A stretch of DNA of 64,000 nucleotides from Corticium candelabrum (GCF_963422355.1 NC_085089.1:8903814-8967813); one strand, 5' to 3'; positions 10,463 through 33,199 are shown, counted from the stretch's first letter. The notes: generated by a model not told the origin, from the letters alone. Numbers and translations are program-made.

Positions 10463-10591
10463 GGTTATAGACCGCTGGCGAGTGTATAAATGAAATACAC
10501 CTTGCTCTGCCCACGAGTTGGCACGAGGGCGAAGCTCGAGTGCTAACGAGCTGGGTGTATTCGTTTATACACTTGCCAGAAGGTCTATAAC
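10463..10591. repeat. 129-bp palindromic (hairpin) element
   Basis: About 40-bp arms, starting ggttatagacc and ending ggtctataacc, enclose a loop of about 50 bp. The arms contain matching gagtgtataaatgaa / ttcgtttatacac. It sits directly at the right edge of the first minisatellite block and is probably a small foldback element. Confidence 0.8.
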
Positions 10592-10741
10592 CGGCTTGTA
10601 GCACCCAGCTGAGGCATTGATATTCGTGCATAAAGAATTTATATCTTGATAAACCAGTAGCCCCAGGCAGTTATACAGCCCGATTTATTGACTGGTCAAT
10701 ATATAGCAGAAGTGGGATATGTCACTTATTGTAAGCGAATA

Positions 10742-12583
10742 CTGGGCCAGGGTTGTCCCCAGGATTTTTGTAAGGCATGGCGGAAATTCTCATGACCACA
10801 CCCCGCACAATTTGTTTAACGTAACGCATTTTAATCTAGAAGCCAATCAAACTTGCTTGACAGTCTTATTAGAGATAGTATATATAGACCTGTCTATGTA
10901 CCCAGTGTTCTACTGATGTGAACCAGACCTAAAACTTATTTTGTTTCCATTTGTTGCAACGCTTTTGGACAATTTCTACGGGGAATCAGATGCCATTACC
11001 TGTTAAAAGAAAAGAAAACATCTTTTAAAGTTTACAACAGTACACTTTTTTACCGCTACACTTGTCAAAGCTGTCAAAGCAGCAGTGGATAGACATGACT
11101 GTACTAACCAGCGATCCTGGATGCAACGTGTCACCATCCCTGACACTGACGCTAATTAGGGGCTTGCCTTACAATAAGGGCTGCGTAAATTGCTCCGTTC
11201 TTTTCCAGTTTGTCGGCGCAGTTCGAAGATCACTAACCGTTGGCACTTGCAAACATTTTATGGTTGCAGCCAATGCCACTTTCAAGGCATGAAAGAGGCA
11301 GTTGCCATCGCCACTGACACGAACGGGAATTAACTCTGATGGAGTATCATGGGGAAGTACACTGGCAGCTACGTTGTCTTTCAGTAATGGGACACTCATT
11401 TTCATCAAACTAATCTAGCGTGTGCACATTCTCACACTAACTTACCACAATCATTGTGCTAAAAAGAGGAGGGGTTTTAGGTCAAGGATTAGTATGACTC
11501 ACACATTGCAGTTTACCACAACTTGGAATACGCGTCAAACTAAAAAGTCCGCTAAAGCCTGTGAGAAATTTTCAGAGCTCGAGCAATAGATATTTGATTC
11601 GCATAATCAGTCGACAACACGTGATTCGGAGGGGCAACATATCTGGAGGGGCAACATATCTACAGACCGCTACCTACTCCGCTACAATGACACGCCTTAG
11701 ATTTGCCTAGATGCTCCCAACAAAATAGCAACAAGAATCAAGCTTGTTGTGCTAGTCATTGTTATCATTTTTTCGGTCTCTATGGAGAATCTTGCCGCAG
11801 TTCTGACAAGTCTTCCTCATTTATTTCTATTGTTAACCTGTTCATTGTTAGTTCTCTAAAGCCATCTAATATTCTGCAGTAGCTACACCCCAAATAAAAA
11901 CGTTTAGTGATGCTAGAGGGGAAACTGCAGTTGCTAACGAGGCAATTGTGAGCGATGCATGACAACCACTGTTGCTTTTTGGGTACTTGTATTGCAATCA
12001 AGTTCATACCATATGGCAGTCATTCCCCTAATTGGTCATACCATCACACCAAACATCCCAGGCCCTCTAGGCAAAGAACTAAAATAATATGCAAAGAATT
12101 AGTTGCTTGCCTCAAAGAACTTTGCAAATTTTTAAAATGCAAAGTTCGTTGTCTTCATAGCTACACAAGAGAACAGACTCAAAGAACAACTGTTACAGAG
12201 ACAGCTAATTAAATTAGTGTATGGGATTCTAAAAGAATGCAATTAAACATTTAGCTTATCTGCTTATGTCAAAACAAGGCGGGTCTAGGACGGCCCTTTA
12301 CACATCACAATGCGGAACTTGTCAGTTTTGGGGTTAAATAATCATAACTACATTACATGTACCCCATCTCTATTTACCGGTTGTCTCCACCTGGTTTCAG
12401 TATATACTTGTACGTGCTCAGAATCCCGAGATCTACAAATTTTCCCACACTGCGCAAAATGTGTGAGCAGACTCTAGAGTAGCCACTGCCTACTCAGTAA
12501 AGCATGGCGGGCCTGTACCACGCGGGAGCCAAGGCATGGCGGAGCGCCATGCCTTGTGTATGCTGGGGACAACCCTGCTGGGC
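10742..12583. mobile_element. hAT-like inverted-repeat element (1.83 kb) within the minisatellite break
   Basis: Termini are CAGGGTTGTCCCCAG at 10748 and CTGGGGACAACCCTG ending 12577, with subterminal matching copies of aaggcatggcgg. CTGGGC directly flanks both ends (10742-10747, 12578-12583), a shortened or mutated target duplication. It carries an OTU-like fragment on the minus strand but no recognisable hAT transposase. Confidence 0.7.
11169..11408 (-). pseudogene. OTU-type cysteine protease fragment
   Basis: The minus-strand frame (79 residues) contains LIPVRVSGDGNCLFHALKVA. The D-G-N-C-L-F core is the catalytic Asp/Cys motif of OTU-family deubiquitinases and related proteins. It is followed by a short segment with SDLR, the expected start of the next helix. 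The catalytic His of the C-terminal part and about 80 more residues are missing, so this is one exon or a truncated copy. It lies inside an hAT-like element; OTU modules are known passengers of eukaryotic transposable elements. No activity can be inferred. Confidence 0.55.
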
Positions 12584-12611
12584 ACTGGTTGGCGCAGACG
12601 AAGCAGGGTGC

Positions 12612-13563
12612 TACAATAAAATTTATGAGTACTAAAATTTATGAGTAGTAATATTTATGAGTACTAATATTTATGAGTACTAATATTTATGAGTACGTGT
12701 ACTAATATTTATGAGTACTAATATTTATGAGCACTAAAATTTATGAGTACTAATATTTATGATTTATGAGTACTAATATTTATGAGTATTAAAATTTATG
12801 AGTACTAATATTTATGAGTACTAAAATTTATGAGTACTAAAATGTATGAGTACTAAAATTTATGAGTAGTAATATTTATGAGTACTAATATTTATGAGTA
12901 CTAATATTTATGAGTACTAATATTTATGAGTACTAATATTTATGAGTACTAAAATTTATGAGTACTAATATTTATGAGTACGTGTACTAATATTTATGAG
13001 TACTGATATTTATGAGCACTAAAATTTATGAGTACTAATATTTATGATTTATGAGTACTAATATTTATGAGTATTAAAATTTATGAGTACTAATATTTAT
13101 GAGTACTAAAATTTATGAGTACTAAAATGTATGAGTACTAAAATTTATGAGTAGTAATATTTATGAGTACTAATATTTATGAGTACTAATATTTATGATT
13201 TATGAGTACTAATATTTATGAGTATTAAAATTTATGAGTACTAATATTTATGAGTACTAAAATTTATGAGTACTAAAATGTATGAGTACTAAAATTTATG
13301 AGTAGTAATATTTATGAGTACTAATATTTATGAGTACTAATATTTATGAGTACTAAAATTTATGAGTACTAATATTTATGAGTACGTGTACTAATATTTA
13401 TGAGTACTGATATTTATGAGCACTAAAATTTATGAGTACTAATATTTATGATTTATGAGTACTAATATTTATGAGTATTAAAATTTATGAGTACTAAAAT
13501 TTATGAGTACTAAAATTTATGAGTACTAAAATTTATGAGTACTAAAATTTATGAGTACCAAAA
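12612..13563. repeat. 16-bp AT-rich minisatellite, second block
   Basis: The same two monomers as the block at 9630, plus a higher-order unit. The motif gagtacgtgtactaatattt followed by gagcactaaaa recurs near 12,692, 12,977 and 13,380, so segments of several hundred bp were duplicated. Confidence 0.95.
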
Positions 13564-14654
13564 TTGCTGGATTTACAGTATCCAGGAGACGCAAGACGTT
13601 AATGTGAAACAGAAAACATGAAAGGTCTTGCGTGGTTAATGTATACTCTGCTCTAGGATGACATCAGGTTTGCCTATGGTTGGTAATGACACCAAGTTTC
13701 GTCTATATTGGTCGGAATAGCTTCATTTGCATTTGAGCTAATCGAGTGTATAAATACAGTCACGTATATACGGTCGGTCGTCATCAGACTGTACTTTTAG
13801 CCTGGGGTCTGAGTTGAGTGTTAGTCTTGTGCAGCCAGACCTTACCCACCACCCATACTTCTGGCGAGAAAGGGTTAGCGAGAAGGGTTATAATGAGAAA
13901 TGGTAATAGTGAAAAAGGGTTATAGCGAGAAAGGGTTATAGTGAGAAAGGGTTTCTTGTGTGCATTCATCTACTTGTTTGTGGCTTGCTTGATAGTTTAT
14001 CATGAAATTTATAGCATAATGGCACAGAACAGATAGACCAGGAAGTTAATAAATAAACAATTAACTATAAAATAAAGAGTATATGCTAACTTATTTAAAC
14101 TAACATGTAGCTTTTATTGGTGTGTTTTATCAACCTTGTGTCTAATGTGGTTGTGTTTAATTGGTGCCTTCAATACACGAACTGGCGCGTGCTAGCGAGC
14201 TGTAAGGGAGCTGTGGCACCACATGCTACTTTTCTTAGTTATCTGATTGATGGTAGCTAGTCCACAGAGAACTACAATAGTTGTGCTTCGATCATGCCAA
14301 GAGTCATGTTGTTAAAATAAAAATGTTGTTATACTTGAGGTTGTTAAATCTGAGGGTCATGTACATGAGTAGTAAAGATTTGGCTTTTAATTATATATAA
14401 GAAAATATACTATAGCTTTACTTTTCAGAATTACACACACTTCATGAAGCAATTAGTTAAATTAGCTGTACTTTGTTATTTTGAACAAGAGATACGTAGA
14501 TATGCGGTAGCAAGTTTTACATGAGAAAAGTTGTTGTGCAGTTTGTGTAGAAAAAATGATGTTTATACATGCTTAATTTTTGTGCTCAAAATTGGAAACA
14601 TGTGATATTGATTAGTGGCTTGGGTAATATTTCTGCCTAATTTGTTTACTGCAG
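13564..14654. other. Mostly featureless; short 18-bp repeat at 13861-13955
   Basis: An imperfect ~18-bp repeat (gcgagaaagggttata) occurs about five times at 13861-13955. A TATAAATA at about 13748 is not tied to a transcript. I looked here for the missing FERM F1 exon and found none. Confidence 0.5.
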
Positions 14655-25036
<10,382 letters not shown>

Positions 25037-25085
25037 TTGAGAACAAATCCTCAAAACCCAGCAATGTATGCTGGTGATATGAGTA

Positions 25086-25091
25086 AATAAA
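25086..25091 (+). terminator. Poly(A) signal AATAAA of the exchange-factor gene
   Basis: A canonical AATAAA lies 50 bp after the TGA stop codon, supporting 25036 as the true 3' end of the coding region. Confidence 0.6.
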
Positions 25092-26032
25092 TTTGCCATT
25101 TGGCTTGTTATGTGTATTGGTGTGCTGATATATATTGCTGTACGTGCCAACAGCTCATTATCAGATGCTTGTAGTAGACTCGACTCGGTTTCACTCCATC
25201 TTGGTCATTCCGCGGATTGTCGATATACGGAGGAGATAGTGACACTGACATAGTGGAACGGCAGGGGCGGGAAGGGACTGGCTGGAGTTTACCTAGTAGT
25301 CCTACACACATTGCGGTATACCTGTCAACAGCTTCGTGTAGACTAGAATTTTAGTAATTGTTGTGATATTCGTAACCTCACGTTATTGCATAATATGTAC
25401 ATGTAAGATTTATATATTTAGCTAGTAGGGTTTTAGTATGTGGGGACGTGATCAGGTCTGGTCTACGTCAAACAGCATCGAGTGCGTACGCATCTACGTT
25501 GTGAAACGAGAGTACAGCGCACTACGCTACCGAATCCTTTCTGTCGACATCAACGGTCCCGTCGTTACGTCTGCTGCCGTATAGACACGCCAGTTTCACT
25601 ATAGCAGCAAACAGCCTTTAGTTTTGGAGTAGGTCTCTTCCTAGACGACAAACGACTACCACGAAACAAGACCAAAAAAGGAAAGCTGTTTGTCTGTCTG
25701 TGTGTGTGGCCAGGCGTACGTATCTCCGCTGCCCGCGTCCTATCTCCGCCGAATTTGGCTCGCTCACACCGAACCTGTACAGGCCGACTGTGACGTGGCA
25801 GGAATTTTCAGAGTGCACGAGGGATCGACCCCGTGGAAAAATTCTTGACAACGCGAACGCAACACCATCCAGTTCAGTTAGACGCCCGCCTGCACCAGTA
25901 CGTCTCGTGTAGACTACGCATCGTTGTCTTTCGCTACTGTTCCAGCGATTCTGATTGAATTTGCACCGATCCAACCTACGCGTTTCCGGTATCGAGCGCT
26001 ACAAGGGGAGTGTGTCGATTTCTACTGACTAG
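25092..26032. other. No assigned gene
   Basis: Open frames on both strands at 25618-25974 are not bounded by splice signals that extend them, and I recognise no domain. Confidence 0.4.
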
Positions 26033-26212
26033 ATCGAGCGAGAAGATTACAGGGGCAGTCACGCGGAAATAGAACTTAGGCTGAGAACTCTCACCAAATA
26101 CTACAACTTGTTGAAAGAAAGATGCAAGGCCTGGTATCTTCCTGCAGGAAACCTACGGTCCAGACAGCCACAGAAGCAGAGAATCGGCAACGAGTTGTTT
26201 AGACGATTCTCC
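26033..26212 (+). CDS. Candidate orphan exon, unknown protein
   Basis: Acceptor tttctactgactag and a strong donor gtatgt bound exactly 60 open codons: IEREDYRGSHAEIELRLR, then YYNLLKERCKAWYLPAG, then QKQRIGNELFRRFS. The amphipathic, Arg/Leu-rich content looks like a helical coding exon. I do not recognise the family and cannot find neighbouring exons. It may be a remnant. Confidence 0.35.
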
Positions 26213-27147
26213 GTATGTACACAAAGTTTTACTCTCTCGAAGTAACTACTTTAGGTTTAACCATACCAAGTGCTTCTAACGCACCCAAAATTCAGCAAGA
26301 CATGATCTATAAACTAATCTAAGAAGGGTCTCCTTCTGAGGCTCCACGGTTGTATTGACACAGTTGATACTTGCGTGACGACTGTGGGGTCCCAGTTTGC
26401 TTTAGTCAGTAAATCACAACTTGACACCATATGTCTCACAATCCTTACCTTGAAATGTGCACAGGTATCGGTCTTCCGTGCTAACCAACAATCAGAGTTA
26501 CGCTCATGCTACATACGGGTGCTAAACACGTCTACGCAAATAATTTTAATGCTTCATTTCTTTGTTACGGTAAACTTCTGCAGTAAACGGTTGCAAAGGG
26601 TTGTGTCATAAAGTGACAGCTTTCATCTGAGAAATAGTTGATTTATTGGTGAGAGTTTCGCTTTAAAGTAGTTACACAAAGTTGACTTCGCCTTGATCGC
26701 GTGAGCGCACTGGACGGCGGCGGCGAGGATGACAGATGACCCATGCCAAAGCCGTATGGCTCTGATAAAACCCATATAACATCTGTCGCCTTCTCGGTTC
26801 CCGCCGGGCATGCGCATGTTTGCCAGCTCTACGCACGCACGAAGACAGATTTTTTCTTTTTCCATGCCTGAGAGCGAATCGGGTTCAGCGTCCGGGTTGG
26901 TTATCCAGCTGTTAGAGGAGCAGCTGCGCGCAACGGTAGAAACAGCGGTGCGATCCATGTTGTAATGAGTGGTTTTAGATTTAATTAATAGGGTTAGGTT
27001 TGTGGGGTTGGGAGACTTGGTCTCACTGGAGTGCACTCCGTTCCTAGTTAGCCAGTTGTATTGTCGTTGACATGATTGTATTGATTGTTGTTGTCGTTGT
27101 GGTATAGTCAGTCATTGCTGTTTTTGTTGTTGTTGTTGTCACATCGA
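26213..27147. other. No assigned gene
   Basis: A minus-strand frame at 26623-27036 is open for 137 codons but shows no recognisable motif. A (GTT)n-like run lies at about 27118-27140. Confidence 0.4.
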
Positions 27148-27830
27148 AATACAAAAATCCATATTAAGTCAACAAACAAATTTCAATATGTAGAAAAATC
27201 CAGCTGCCATTATCCCGGAACATTCAAGGAAATCATCCTTGGAAAGATCCAGATATACAGACGTAACACCAACAACAATGACCGTCTATACTAACTGACT
27301 TAGACATGCTTCTGAAAAATTTCAAAAACCTAGGTATCAAAACGAAGAACTGAAATTGTGCACTGAAACAACTCTAAAAACATGCATCTCATGACCAAAA
27401 CAAAGACTCAAGAGACAGAAGTCCTTTTATGTGTACAATATACGGCGGTTGCTATACAGACATACCTAAAATCGTCAAAACATACTGGGATTTCATCTAA
27501 AATGATCAGGAGTTACAAGCAACATTCGGCCAAAAACCTCTAAGAATATTGTATAGACGGCAAAAAATAAAGACATGATCGTCGGATTGAAAATGTAACC
27601 AGATCTACGATAAATTCCTGGGAAAAATACCACTAAATCTACACAGAAAAGCAAAAAAAAAGTTTTTCAACGTATCAACCAATATCAAATGGAATCAAAT
27701 AAAAAGAAACCACTCAAAGGAACTATGGTCATTTGAAAATGTACCGGACACACTCACTTCTCACTTTCTGGGTCATCTTGAAGACAAACATTCTGTGTCG
27801 CGCACAACTTCACTGAGTGGTAAGGAAAGG
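27148..27830 (+). pseudogene. Penelope-like retroelement fragment (post-RT region), truncated
   Basis: The + strand reads KIHIKSTNKFQYVEKSSCHY, then GTFKEIILGKIQIYRRNTNN. In another frame it continues IPKIVKTYWDFI, NDQELQATFGQKPL and ILYRRQKIKT. These match the conserved segment between RT motif D/E and the C-terminal part of Penelope-like proteins (HxKPTNxFQY...SxHP...TFKGxIxGExxRYRRxN, then YRRxKN). RT motifs A-C are missing at the 5' side. No GIY-YIG motif is visible. Several stops. It ends next to a C-rich telomeric tract at 27835. Confidence 0.7.
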
Positions 27831-27834
27831 GTAA

Positions 27835-27918
27835 AACCCTAACCCTAGACAATAACCCTAACCCATAACCTTAACTCCGACTCTAACCCTAACCCTAACC
27901 TTAGCCCTAACTCTAATC
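27835..27918 (-). repeat. Degenerate telomeric repeats, CCCTAA orientation on the + strand
   Basis: Runs of accctaaccctaa with interruptions (aataaccctaacccataacc, ctctaaccctaaccct). Their orientation is opposite to every other telomeric tract in the window. Confidence 0.85.
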
Positions 27919-27959
27919 AAAAAATGGGTTTATGTGGTGTAGTAGTGGACGGATCGAAG

Positions 27960-28814
27960 GACCGGCGATACGGCGTCTGCCGGTCGGTAGTCTGGTTGGA
28001 TCTAATGGATGTGTGTCCGATTATTCTATCGGTTCATCGGTCTGACTACATCCGATGGATGTCCGTCCGATTATTCTATCCATCTATCGTCTGATTGCCA
28101 GGTGGGAGAATTATTTGTGGACTGTCATAGTCGGTGTTTCGTCTGTCCGATCATTCTATTGGTTTATGGGTCTGATTACAGTTGATGGATGTCTGTCCGA
28201 TTATTCTGTCCGTCTATCGTCCGATTGCCAGATAAAGAGAATTATTTGTAGACTGTCAGAGTTGGTGTCTCGTCTGTCCGGCCATTCTATCTGTTTGTCA
28301 AGTGAACGGAAAACTCGACGGCTAATCTGGCTGTTCAGTCGGTCTATCGTCCGACTTACGGGTAGGAAAAATCATTTATTGTCTGTCTAACTATTCGGTC
28401 GGTCTATCGTCTGACTATCGGGAAGAGCAGATTATTTATTGACTGCCATAGCCGGTGTCACGTCTGCCTGACTATTCGGTCGGTCTATCGTCTGACTAAA
28501 AAGTAAGAAAAATTATTTATCGACTGTAATAGTCGGTGTTCCGCCTGTCTGACTATTCAGTCGGTTTATCGTCCGACTGTCGGGTAGGAAAAATTATTTA
28601 TTGTCTGTCTAAACATTCAATTTGTTTATCTTCTTGCTAACGAGTAAAGAAAATTATTTATTGTCTGTCTAACTATTAGGTCGGTTTATCGTCTGACTAA
28701 CGGATAGGAAAATTATTTATCGACTGCCAGAGTCGGTGTCATGTCTGTCTAACTATTCGGTCAGTTTATCGTCTAACTATTGGATAGAAAAAAATATTTA
28801 TCAACTGTAAGAGT
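27960..28814 (+). repeat. Degenerate 80-bp satellite
   Basis: Diverged copies of the 80-bp unit (gtctatcgtctgacta..., gaattatttatcgactg...). Several are truncated to half units; this is the oldest-looking part of the satellite. Confidence 0.8.
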
Positions 28815-29277
28815 CGGTGTTAGGGTTAGAATCAGAGTTAGGGTTAGGTCCATAGGGTTACCTCAGCCGGACCGACCCTTCCCCACCAGTGGATTTGCAC
28901 GCGATACGACCAGAATGCCTTCGAGATGACACAAGTCGCGTTAGCGTGGGAGACCTTCTCGATTCCTATCCTTTTAGCATGGCGCCCGACGATAGATTCA
29001 CTCTGTTTGCTTCCGTTGAAAATGACGTCACATATTGTGGTTCCCGTGTGTCGGGCTCACAAGGCCGTGTCGTGTCTGTACGTTACGATCGGACAGTGGT
29101 CAATCCGTACGTTACCTTAGGACTCCGGAGTCTGCGCTGTTATCGCGTCAGACCGTCCCGTTGCATTTCTCGGTTCCAGAACGTCGCTTCTTCGGTGTAA
29201 CGGACTCTTTGTGGGACGTGTCGTACATCGTGTTTTACATTGTGTTGTCGTGTCTTCTAGTTTTTGTGTGTATGTGT

Positions 29278-29318
<41 letters not shown>

Positions 29319-29587
29319 TGTGTGTATGTGTGTGCCAGTATGTGTTCTCTGATAACGTGTGAATTCATCTCTGTGTTAAATGGACATTCGTAATTAGTGT
29401 CTTGTGGTGTCGGGTTAGGGTTAGAGTAGGCGGTCGCAGCCGACAGCAATAAAAACCGAAACGAGCTCTATTAGGACAGGTCTGGTAGACTGCTATTCCA
29501 TCGCGTGGTCGGGTGCAGCCGTTATCCGTCTCACGGAGAGTGTCGTCCTGATTTTGGATTTCTACGGTCAACGCGGTTTCTCGGCGA
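28815..29587 (+). repeat. Module M copy 1, with telomeric seed and TGACGTCA site
   Basis: It begins with degenerate TTAGGG (gtgttagggttagaatcaga), then a sequence shared by five modules. It holds a perfect TGACGTCA at 29023-29030 and a (TG)n run near 29280. Shared 60-100 codon frames on both strands are seen in each copy, but I see no protein family. Confidence 0.85.
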
Positions 29588-30394
29588 TCTTAGGGTCAGG
29601 GTTAGAGTCAGAGTTAGGGTTAGGCCGTTAGGGTTTCCCCAGCCGGGCCGACCCCTTCCCCACCAGTGAATTTGCACGCGATACGACCAGAATGCCTTTG
29701 AGATGACACAAGTCGCGTGAGCGTGGGAGACCTCGATTCCAATCCTTTTAGTATGGCTCCCGACGGTAGATTCACTCTGTCTGCTTCCGTTGAGAATGAC
29801 GTCACATATTGTGGTTTTAGTGTGTCTGGCTCACAAGGCCGTGTCGTGTCGGTACGTATCGGTACGTATCGATCGGACTGTGGTCGATCCGTACGTTATC
29901 TAAGGACTCCGGAGTCTGCGCCGGTATCGCGTCAGACCGTCCCGTTGCCTTTCTCGGTTCCAGATCGTTGCTTCTTTGGTGTAACAGACTCTCTGTGGGT
30001 CGTGTCGTACATCGTGTTTTTTACAATGTGTTGTCGTGTCTATCTGGTTTTTTGTGTCGGTGTGTGTGTGTGTGCGTGTGCGTGTGCACGCGCCAGTATG
30101 TAGGTGTATTAAGTCATCTCTATGTTGAATCAATATTCGTAATTAGTGTCTTATAGTGTCGGGTTGTTAGAGTAAGCGGGCGCAGCCGACGGCGGGAGGC
30201 CGAGGCGAGCTCTGTCGATACAGGTCTCGTGGGCTTCCCCCTTATCGCGTGGTCGGGTGTAGTCGTTACCTATCTCCATGGAAGGCATCCTGATGTCGGG
30301 TACTCTACTGTCAGTGCGGGTTCTCGGCGATTTTAGGTTCAGGGTAACGAAGGGTTAGGCCATGTATTCGTTGTTGTGGGAGTGTGTATTTAGG
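29588..30394 (+). repeat. Module M copy 2
   Basis: Tandem to copy 1. The seed is ttagggtcagggttagagtc; TGACGTCA is at 29797-29804. It ends with ggttcagggtaacgaagggt, leading into the 80-bp satellite. Confidence 0.85.
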
Positions 30395-33199
30395 CGATCT
30401 TCGGTCTATCAGTCGGTCTATCGTCTGACTATCGGGTTGGAGAAAACTATTCAGTCGGTCTATCGACTGACAATCGGGTGGGAGAATTATTTATCGACTG
30501 TCAGAGTCGGTGTCCCGTCTGTCTCCCTATTCAGTCGGTCTATCGTCTGACTATCGGGTTGGAGAATTATTTATCGACTGTAGGAGTCGGTGTCCCGTCT
30601 GTCGTACTATTCAGTCGGTCTATCGTCTGACTAGCGTGTGAAGAAAACTATTCAGTCGGTCTATCGACTGACAATCGGGTGAGAGAATTATTTATCGGCT
30701 GTCAGAGTCGGTGTCCCGTCTGTCTGGCTATTGAGTCGGTGTATCGTCTGACTATCGGGTTGGAGAATTATTTATCGACTGTAAGAGTCGGTGTGCCGTC
30801 TGTCTCCCTATTCAGTCGGTCTTTCGTCTGACTATCGGGTGGGAGAAAACTATTCAGTTGGTCTATCGGCTGACAATCGGGTGGGAGAATTATTTATCGA
30901 CTGTAAGAATCGGTGTCCCGTCTGTTTCACTATTGAGTCGGTCTATCGTCTGACTAACGTGTGAAGAGAACTATTCAGTCGGTCTATCGACTGACAATCG
31001 TGTGGGAGAATTATTTATGGACTGCCAGAGTCGGTGTCCCGTCTGTCTTGCTATTGAGTCGGTGTATCGTCTGACTATCGGGTTGGAGAATTATTTATCG
31101 ACTGTAAGAGTCGGTGCGCCGTCTGTCAAACTATTCAGTCGGTCTTATCGTCTGACTATCGGGTCGGAGAATTATTTATCGACTGTAGGAGTCGGTGTCC
31201 CGTCTGTCGTACTATTCGGTCGGTCTATCGTCTGACTAGCGTGTGAAGAAAACTATTCAGTCGGTCTATCGACTGACAATCGGGTGGGAGAATTATTTAT
31301 CGACTGTCAGAGTCGGTGTCCTGTCTGTCTGGCTATTGAGTCGGTGTATCGTCTGACTATCGGGTTGGAGAATTATTTATCGACTGTAAGAGTCGGTGTG
31401 CCGTCTGTCAAACTATTGATTCGGTCTATCGTCTGACTATCGGGTAAGAGAATTATTTATCGACTGTAAGAGTCGGTGTACCGTCTGTCGTACTATTCAG
31501 TCGGTCTATCGTCTGACTAACGTGTGAAGAAAGCTATTCAGTCGGTCTATCGATTGACAATCGGGTGGGAGAATTATTTATCGACTGCCAGAGTCGGTGT
31601 CCCGTCTGTCTGGCTATTGAGTCGGTGTATCGTCTGACTATCGGGTCGGAGAATTATTTATCGACTGTAGGAGTCGGTGTCCCGTCTGTCTCCCTATTCA
31701 GACCGGTCTATCGTCCGACTGACGTGTGAAGAAAACTATTCAGTCGGTCTATCGACTGACAATCGGGTGGGAGAATTATTTATCGACTGTAGGAGTCGGT
31801 GTCCCGTTTGTCAAACTATTCAGTCGGTCTATCGTCTGACTATCGGGTCGGAGAATTATTTATCGACTGTAGGAGTCGGTGTCCCGTCTGTCTCGCTATT
31901 CATTCGGTCTATCCTCTGACTATCGGGTGGGAGAATTATTTATCGACTACCAGGGTCGGTGTCTCGTCTGTCAAGCTATTCAGTCGGTCTATCGTCTGAC
32001 TGTCGGGTTAAAGAATTATTTATCGACTGTAAAAGTCTGTATCTCGTCTGTCTCACTACTCAGTCGGTCTATCGTCTGACTATCGGGTGGGAGAATTATT
32101 TATCGACTGTAAGAGTCGGTGTACCGTCTTTCTCATTATTAAGTCGGTCTATCGTCTGACTAACGGGTAGGAGAATTATTTATCGACTGTAAGAGTCGGT
32201 GTCCTGTAAGAGTCGGTATTCAGTCGGTCTATCGTCTGACTAACGGGTGAAAAAAACTATTCAGTCGGTCTAACGACTGTAAGAGTCGGTGTGCCGTCTG
32301 TCAAACTATTGAGTCGGTCTATCGTCTGACTATCGGGTGGGACAATTATTTATCGACTGTAGGAGTCGGTGTCCCGTCTGTCAAACTATTCAGTCGGTCC
32401 ATCGTCTGACTAACGGGTGAAGAAAACTATTCAGTCGGTCTATCGACTGTAAGAGTCGGCGCGCCGTCTGTCAAACCACCGAGTCGGTCCATCGTCCGAC
32501 TATCAGGTGGGAGAACTATTCATCGACTGTAGGAGTCGGTGTGCCGTCCGTCTCCCTACCCAGTCGGTCCATCGTCTGACTAGCGTGTGAAGAAAACTAA
32601 TCAGTCGGTCTATCGACTGACAATCGGGCGGGAGAACCATTTATCGACTGCCAGAGTCGGTGTCCCGTCTGTCTGACTATTGAGTCGGTGTATCGTCTGA
32701 CTAACGTGTGGGAGGATTATTTATCGACTGTAAGAGTCGGTGTCACGTCTGTCTGGCTATTGAGTCGGTGTATCGTCTGACTAACGTGTGGGAAGATTAT
32801 TTATCGACTGTAAGAGTCGGTGTCACGTCTGTCTACCTATTCAGGTTGGAGAAAACTATTCAGTCGGTCTATCGACTGACTATCGAATGGGAAAATTATC
32901 TAGCGACTGTAAGTGTCGGTGTACCGTCTGTCTGGTTATTCAGTCCGTCTATCGTCTGACTAACGGGTGGGGAGAATATATCCAGTCGGTCTATCGTCCG
33001 ACTATCGGGTGGGAAAATTATTTATCGACTGTAAGAGTCGGTGTCCCGTCTGTCTCACTATTCAGTCGATTTATCGTCCGACTATCGGGTGGGAGAATTA
33101 TTTATCGACTCCAAGAGTCGGCGTCTCGCCCGTCTCACTATCCGGTCGGTCCACCGTCAGACTATCTTATAGTTAGAATTATTTATCGACTGTAAGAGT
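30395..33199 (+). repeat. 80-bp satellite, array 1
   Basis: Unit core: cagtcggtctatcgtctgac, tatcgggtgggagaattatt, tatcgactgtaagagtcggt, gtcccgtctgtc + 4-8 variable bases. This array is mixed with shorter ~50-bp variants (gtgtgaagaaaactattcag). The repeat holds internal inverted pieces (cagtcgg / cgactg). Confidence 0.95.

Noticed and set aside
13745..13800. TATAAATA followed by a possible initiator
   Set aside because: No transcript or first exon can be linked to it, and TATA-like strings are common in AT-rich DNA.
28889..29200. About 100-codon frame shared by all M modules
   Set aside because: Conserved only as far as the DNA is; frames on the opposite strand are conserved equally, and copy 1 shows length changes; no domain recognised.
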